Below are positions 40,807-43,782 of a stretch of DNA of 43,782 nt, piece after piece. Source of the DNA: an uncultured Collinsella sp. (lineage in GTDB: Bacteria > Actinomycetota > Coriobacteriia > Coriobacteriales > Coriobacteriaceae). The stretch is taken from NCBI GenBank assembly GCA_959601045.1, contig CAUGNZ010000017.1, positions 1-43,782 on the forward strand, in the 5' to 3' direction. Position numbers and translations under genes: made by a program. The notes below the pieces were generated by a model. It did no database searches. It was not told the origin of the DNA and worked only from the letters and a program-made list of their open reading frames with translations. Positions within the stretch are counted from its first letter, which is position 1, and every line of letters begins with the position of its first letter.

Positions 40807-42710
40807 TAGCAGCCCTCCTCTCGCGCGACCGTCTTGGATTTAGCAATGTCCGCGACGTTAGAAGGACCGTCTGAGCGACCGATCAGCAAATCTGCCAACT
40901 CGTCGGCCAACGACTCAACCGTATAGAGCCCACCGCGACGCAGCGGCACGCCCGCCTCCGTAAGCGCCAGCGCCATACGCTGGGCGGCGGGAACGCCCAA
41001 GCCGATCGACTTGAGCTCATCGGCACGCGCAAACACCTGCGCGGGGGTTCCCTCGGCAAACACCGCGCCTTCGTTCATTACGACGATACGGTCGCAGCAA
41101 TTGGCCAGGTCATCCATGCTGTGCGAAACCATGACAACGGTCAGGCCATCGCGGTGAAGTCGATCGATAAGCTCAAGGAAATCCCTGCGCGCAGCCGGAT
41201 CGAGCCCCGCCATGGGTTCATCGAGCACCAGGACTTCGGGCTCCATGGCGAGCACGCCGGCGAATGCCACACGCCGTTGCTGACCGCCCGAAAGCTCAAA
41301 GGGACTCTTGTCGCCGACCGTGGAAAGATCGAGGCCCACGCGCGTAAGCGATGATGCGACACGGCGTGCGACCTCGTCTTGTGGCAGGCCAAGGTTGTGC
41401 GGACCAAACGCCACGTCCTGCGCCACGGTTTCGGCAAATAGCTGGCGCTCGGGATACTGAAACACCACGCCAACCTTGGCCTTAACCGTAGCGGCGTCTT
41501 TCTTGTTTGACAGATCGAGCCCCAGCGCGCGAACGGATCCCTCCTGGGGGCGAATCAAACCGTTGAGATGCTGGACCAGCGTCGACTTACCCGAACCGGT
41601 ATGACCTGCCAAGCCCAGGAACTCGCCGCGACGCACCGCCAGCGATACATCGCGCAGCGCCCACGGGCTGCTGGGGTCGTTTCCCCAGAGGGCCTGTTTG
41701 TTCGATTTGCCCGCAGTGGCCGAGCGCTTATGCCAGCGGCGGCGCTCGCGGGCGCTCAGCGAGTAACTATGCGAGAGGTGCGAAATCTCGATGACGGGCT
41801 CCGACGCGGCTGTCCCGTCGGTTGCAGAGGAGGCGTTGTCGAGCACACGAGAATCGGATGCAGAAGGCCGCCCTGCGGTGTCTTCCCCACTCCGGTCGGC
41901 ATATGCCTGCGCAATCTCGGCGACCATATCCACCTCGCGCACCTGCGCATGAACGGGCACGCCCTTCGCACGAAGCGCCGTGCCCAAGCAGCACGACGCC
42001 GGCATATCCAAGTTGAGCTGCGCAAGTTCGTCCGCCCGTGTCAAGATTTCCTCGGGCGTACCGAGCATGGCAACGCGCCCCGCCCGAAATACCGCGACAC
42101 GATCGGCCTCGGCGGCCTCTTCCATAAAGTGCGTAATCATCACGATGGTCATGCCGCGATCGTGCAACGCGTGGCAAGCCTTCATGAGGCCCTTGCGTCC
42201 ACGCGGATCGAGCATTGAAGAAGCCTCGTCCAATATGAGCACGCGCGGTTCCATGGCGAGCACACCGGCAAGCGCCACACGCTGCTTTTGACCGCCCGAA
42301 AGCGCATGGGTCTCGTGGCGCTCAAAGCCCACCAGGCCCACGCCCTTCAGCGCCTCGCGTACCCGCTGCGCAATTTGTGCCGATGGCACGCCAAGGTTTT
42401 CGGGACCAAACGCAACGTCATCTTCGACAAGCGTTGCCACCAGCTGGTCATCTGGATTTTGGAATACCATGCCCGCGGTCGAACGAATGTCGTAGACCAG
42501 CTCGGGGTCGGACGCATCCATGCCGTTGATGCGTACCGTGCCCGCATCGGGCTGCAACAGTGCATTCAGATGCTTGGCAAACGTCGACTTGCCCGATCCA
42601 TTGCCACCGAGGATGCAGAAAAACTCCCCGTCCTCGATGTTCAGATCGACGCCGTCGAGTGCCGGTACGGCACCGTCATAGCTAAAGGAAACGCCCCGAC
42701 ACTCAATCAT
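40806..42710 (-). CDS. ecfA: Fused EcfA1-EcfA2 energy-coupling ABC ATPase
   Basis: Hydrolyses ATP to drive ECF vitamin uptake. Two complete ABC domains lie in one 634-residue chain. Domain 1 (about 1-245): Walker A GGNGSGKST, signature LSGGQKQRVALAG, Walker B VLILDEASSMLD. Domain 2 (from about 300): Walker A GHTGSGKST, signature LSGGQQRRVAFAG, Walker B VLVLDEPMAGLD. A polar linker joins them, and a tail of ~80 residues follows. Usually these are separate ecfA1 and ecfA2 genes. Its ATG overlaps the ribU stop (ATGA). Confidence 0.93.
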   Translation of the reverse strand: MIECRGVSFSYDGAVPALDGVDLNIEDGEFFCILGGNGSGKSTFAKHLNALLQPDAGTVRINGMDASDPELVYDIRSTAGMVFQNPDDQLVATLVEDDVAFGPENLGVPSAQIAQRVREALKGVGLVGFERHETHALSGGQKQRVALAGVLAMEPRVLILDEASSMLDPRGRKGLMKACHALHDRGMTIVMITHFMEEAAEADRVAVFRAGRVAMLGTPEEILTRADELAQLNLDMPASCCLGTALRAKGVPVHAQVREVDMVAEIAQAYADRSGEDTAGRPSASDSRVLDNASSATDGTAASEPVIEISHLSHSYSLSARERRRWHKRSATAGKSNKQALWGNDPSSPWALRDVSLAVRRGEFLGLAGHTGSGKSTLVQHLNGLIRPQEGSVRALGLDLSNKKDAATVKAKVGVVFQYPERQLFAETVAQDVAFGPHNLGLPQDEVARRVASSLTRVGLDLSTVGDKSPFELSGGQQRRVAFAGVLAMEPEVLVLDEPMAGLDPAARRDFLELIDRLHRDGLTVVMVSHSMDDLANCCDRIVVMNEGAVFAEGTPAQVFARADELKSIGLGVPAAQRMALALTEAGVPLRRGGLYTVESLADELADLLIGRSDGPSNVADIAKSKTVAREEGC

Positions 42711-43297
42711 GCGCGGCCTTTGACCTGGTCCTTTTTAGGCGTGATGAGGTTGGAGACCGCCTTGTACACTGCAAGCGTCAATACCGAGTTAAGGACAGTC
42801 TTGATAAGGTTGAACGGCAGCACGGCGGGAATCATGAGCGGGGCGATCACATCGACCGAGCCATACCAGAACCAAACACCAATGGTAAGGTTTGCGACCA
42901 TAGACAACGCCGTAGCGGCAATGACGCCGAGCGCTAGGCCAATCACGGCACCCTTATAGGTATGCATCTTCTGGTAGACGATAGCCGCGGGCAGAATGTA
43001 GCCCAGCGTGGCAACCAGGTTCATAAGCGCGCCGACCCAGTCACCCGTGGTGAGCGCATGGATAACGATCGCCATGGCGGCAACAGCAGTGCCGGCGCCA
43101 GGGCTATACGCAAAACCGCACACCATCGCCGGCACCAGCGACGGATCATACGTCAAAAACGGCGCCGAGGGAAGGATGGGCAGCTGAACGTACATAAACA
43201 GGGCGCCCAAGGCGCACATCAACGCCATGGTAACGAGCTGTTTGGTGCTCCACCTATTCGTGTTCTCAAAATGGATATGCTGCGACTGTTCAGACAT
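42707..43297 (-). CDS. ribU: Riboflavin ECF transporter substrate-binding component RibU
   Basis: Membrane protein that captures riboflavin. It has about six hydrophobic helices; the segment LTYDPSLVPAMVCGFAYSPG matches RibU-type S components. The FMN riboswitch directly upstream strongly supports riboflavin as the substrate. I chose the ATG at 43297 (MSEQSQ) with AGGTGAT upstream; the ATG at 43318 is part of the conserved 3' end of the riboswitch. The gene overlaps ecfA by four bases, so this operon encodes all three parts of an ECF transporter. Confidence 0.93.
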   Translation of the reverse strand: MSEQSQHIHFENTNRWSTKQLVTMALMCALGALFMYVQLPILPSAPFLTYDPSLVPAMVCGFAYSPGAGTAVAAMAIVIHALTTGDWVGALMNLVATLGYILPAAIVYQKMHTYKGAVIGLALGVIAATALSMVANLTIGVWFWYGSVDVIAPLMIPAVLPFNLIKTVLNSVLTLAVYKAVSNLITPKKDQVKGRA

Positions 43298-43307
43298 AAG
43301 ATCACCT

Positions 43308-43495
43308 GCCTCTTTCATCCGGACTCTAACCGTTGGTACTGGGATCTCACCAGTTCAGCCGGCATGCGAACCAACACACGCACGGGTCGCGGACTCATCG
43401 GCTCGGTCGCAGGCACCTCGCCTGCGCCACGGCGTCCCTTTGACACCGCCCGACTTACCGCCAGTGGGGAATTCCACCCCGCCCTGAAACAGCAA
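43308..43495 (-). promoter_or_regulatory. FMN riboswitch (RFN element)
   Basis: Read on the minus strand, conserved RFN blocks appear in order: TTCAGGGCGGGGTG, ATTCCCCACTGGCGGTA, GAGCCGATGAGTCCGCGA, GGTGAGATCCCAGTACCAA, and AGAGTCCGGATGAAAGAG. A longer than usual variable arm (GCGCAGGCGAGGTGCCTGCG region) is present. The closing stem P1 includes GAAAGAGGCAGG next to the ribU ribosome binding site. FMN binding is therefore likely to block translation of ribU. Confidence 0.95.
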
Positions 43496-43500
43496 GGAAA

Positions 43501-43528
43501 AGTGTAGCACGAGGGAAGACAGGTGCAA
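43501..43528 (-). promoter_or_regulatory. Promoter of the ribU-ecfA-ecfT operon
   Basis: On the minus strand TTGCAC (43528-43523) and TACACT (43506-43501) are separated by 16 bases, with the riboswitch starting just downstream. Confidence 0.65.
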
Positions 43529-43782
43529 GTATGCCGAGGATAATTTATGACGGGGATCAGTTACCGCAACAACCACGTTCCCCACCCATCCCAAAGTAAC
43601 GCGCCTTTCGCGCAAAGCGCGAAACAGCGACCGGGACACGTACCCCTATCAACCACGTCCTCCGCCCACGCCGACCCCAAGGCCGTAAACGCAGGGGATC
43701 CGGGGGCGTGACGGGGTTTCTCTCCGGAACATTCCGCACTGATATCTTCTGAATTGATGACGCCAATCGCGCACCCATATAC
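43529..43782. other. Window end without a recognisable gene
   Basis: A minus-strand open frame covers 43557-43778 but its product is rich in Arg, has no family motif, and lacks a convincing start site. A small hairpin TTTCGCGC/GCGCGAAA lies near 43612-43630. I see nothing else to call. Confidence 0.5.

Noticed and set aside
43557..43778. Minus-strand 73-codon frame at the window end
   Set aside because: No ribosome binding site, Arg-rich composition, and no motif.

Overview
The window is a chromosomal segment from a GC-rich bacterium with low-GC-Gram-positive-like gene neighbourhoods. The gene set points to a Coriobacteriia member, most likely Collinsella or a close relative: complete MEP isoprenoid genes beside disA, veg beside ispE, clpC, a fused two-domain ThrE, a fused EcfA1-EcfA2 ATPase, and a MurE with a lysine/ornithine-type rather than diaminopimelate-type motif. 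This assignment is inference from gene content; no database was searched. Almost every gene lies on the minus strand. Plus-strand exceptions are a beta-glucoside operon, a HipA-like kinase gene, mntP and one tRNA.

Layout. 1-672: 5' part of tuf preceded by a tRNA-Tyr/Thr/Met cluster. 1104-5059: an RpiR-type regulator divergent from a 6-phospho-beta-glucosidase and a PTS EIIBC, flanked on both sides by copies of a short repeat. 5100-7088: a repeat-rich accessory stretch with a pair of matched inverted repeats, a tRNA-Thr, and a helix-turn-helix/HipA-kinase fusion gene preceded by a perfect 28-bp inverted repeat. 7115-12652: housekeeping run disA-ispD-ispF-cysS-(terminator)-rlmB-NYN RNase. 12788-18639: mntP with a structured leader, pepD, clpC and a small membrane protein. 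18843-25230: thrE, lysS, greA, tatA, tRNA-Pro, ispE and veg, with several hairpin elements between them. 25345-32870: dtd, rdgB, rph, murI, a HAD phosphatase, murE and asnB. 33058-33870: tRNA-Val followed by a 185-bp tandem repeat and an AT-rich non-coding island. 33932-38943: argCJBD with candidate ARG boxes. 39077-43528: two PPOX-type paralogues and a riboflavin ECF transporter (ribU-ecfA-ecfT) under an FMN riboswitch.

How the genes work together. The bgl locus imports and phosphorylates a beta-glucoside (EIIBC) and hydrolyses it (GH1 enzyme) under RpiR control. IspD, IspE and IspF are three steps of the MEP pathway. MurI and MurE feed peptidoglycan synthesis. Dtd, CysS, LysS, RlmB, Rph, the NYN nuclease and the tRNAs serve translation and RNA turnover. 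ArgC, J, B and D convert glutamate to ornithine. RibU/EcfA/EcfT import riboflavin and are switched off by FMN.

The least ordinary material is: the single-gene HTH-HipA kinase with its large inverted repeat covering the ribosome binding site; a LysRS carrying a MetRS-type C-terminal tRNA-binding domain; two elements of shared secondary structure lying directly 3' of cysS and lysS; hairpins with a common loop that abut or overlap stop codons; and several repeat families confined to intergenic DNA.
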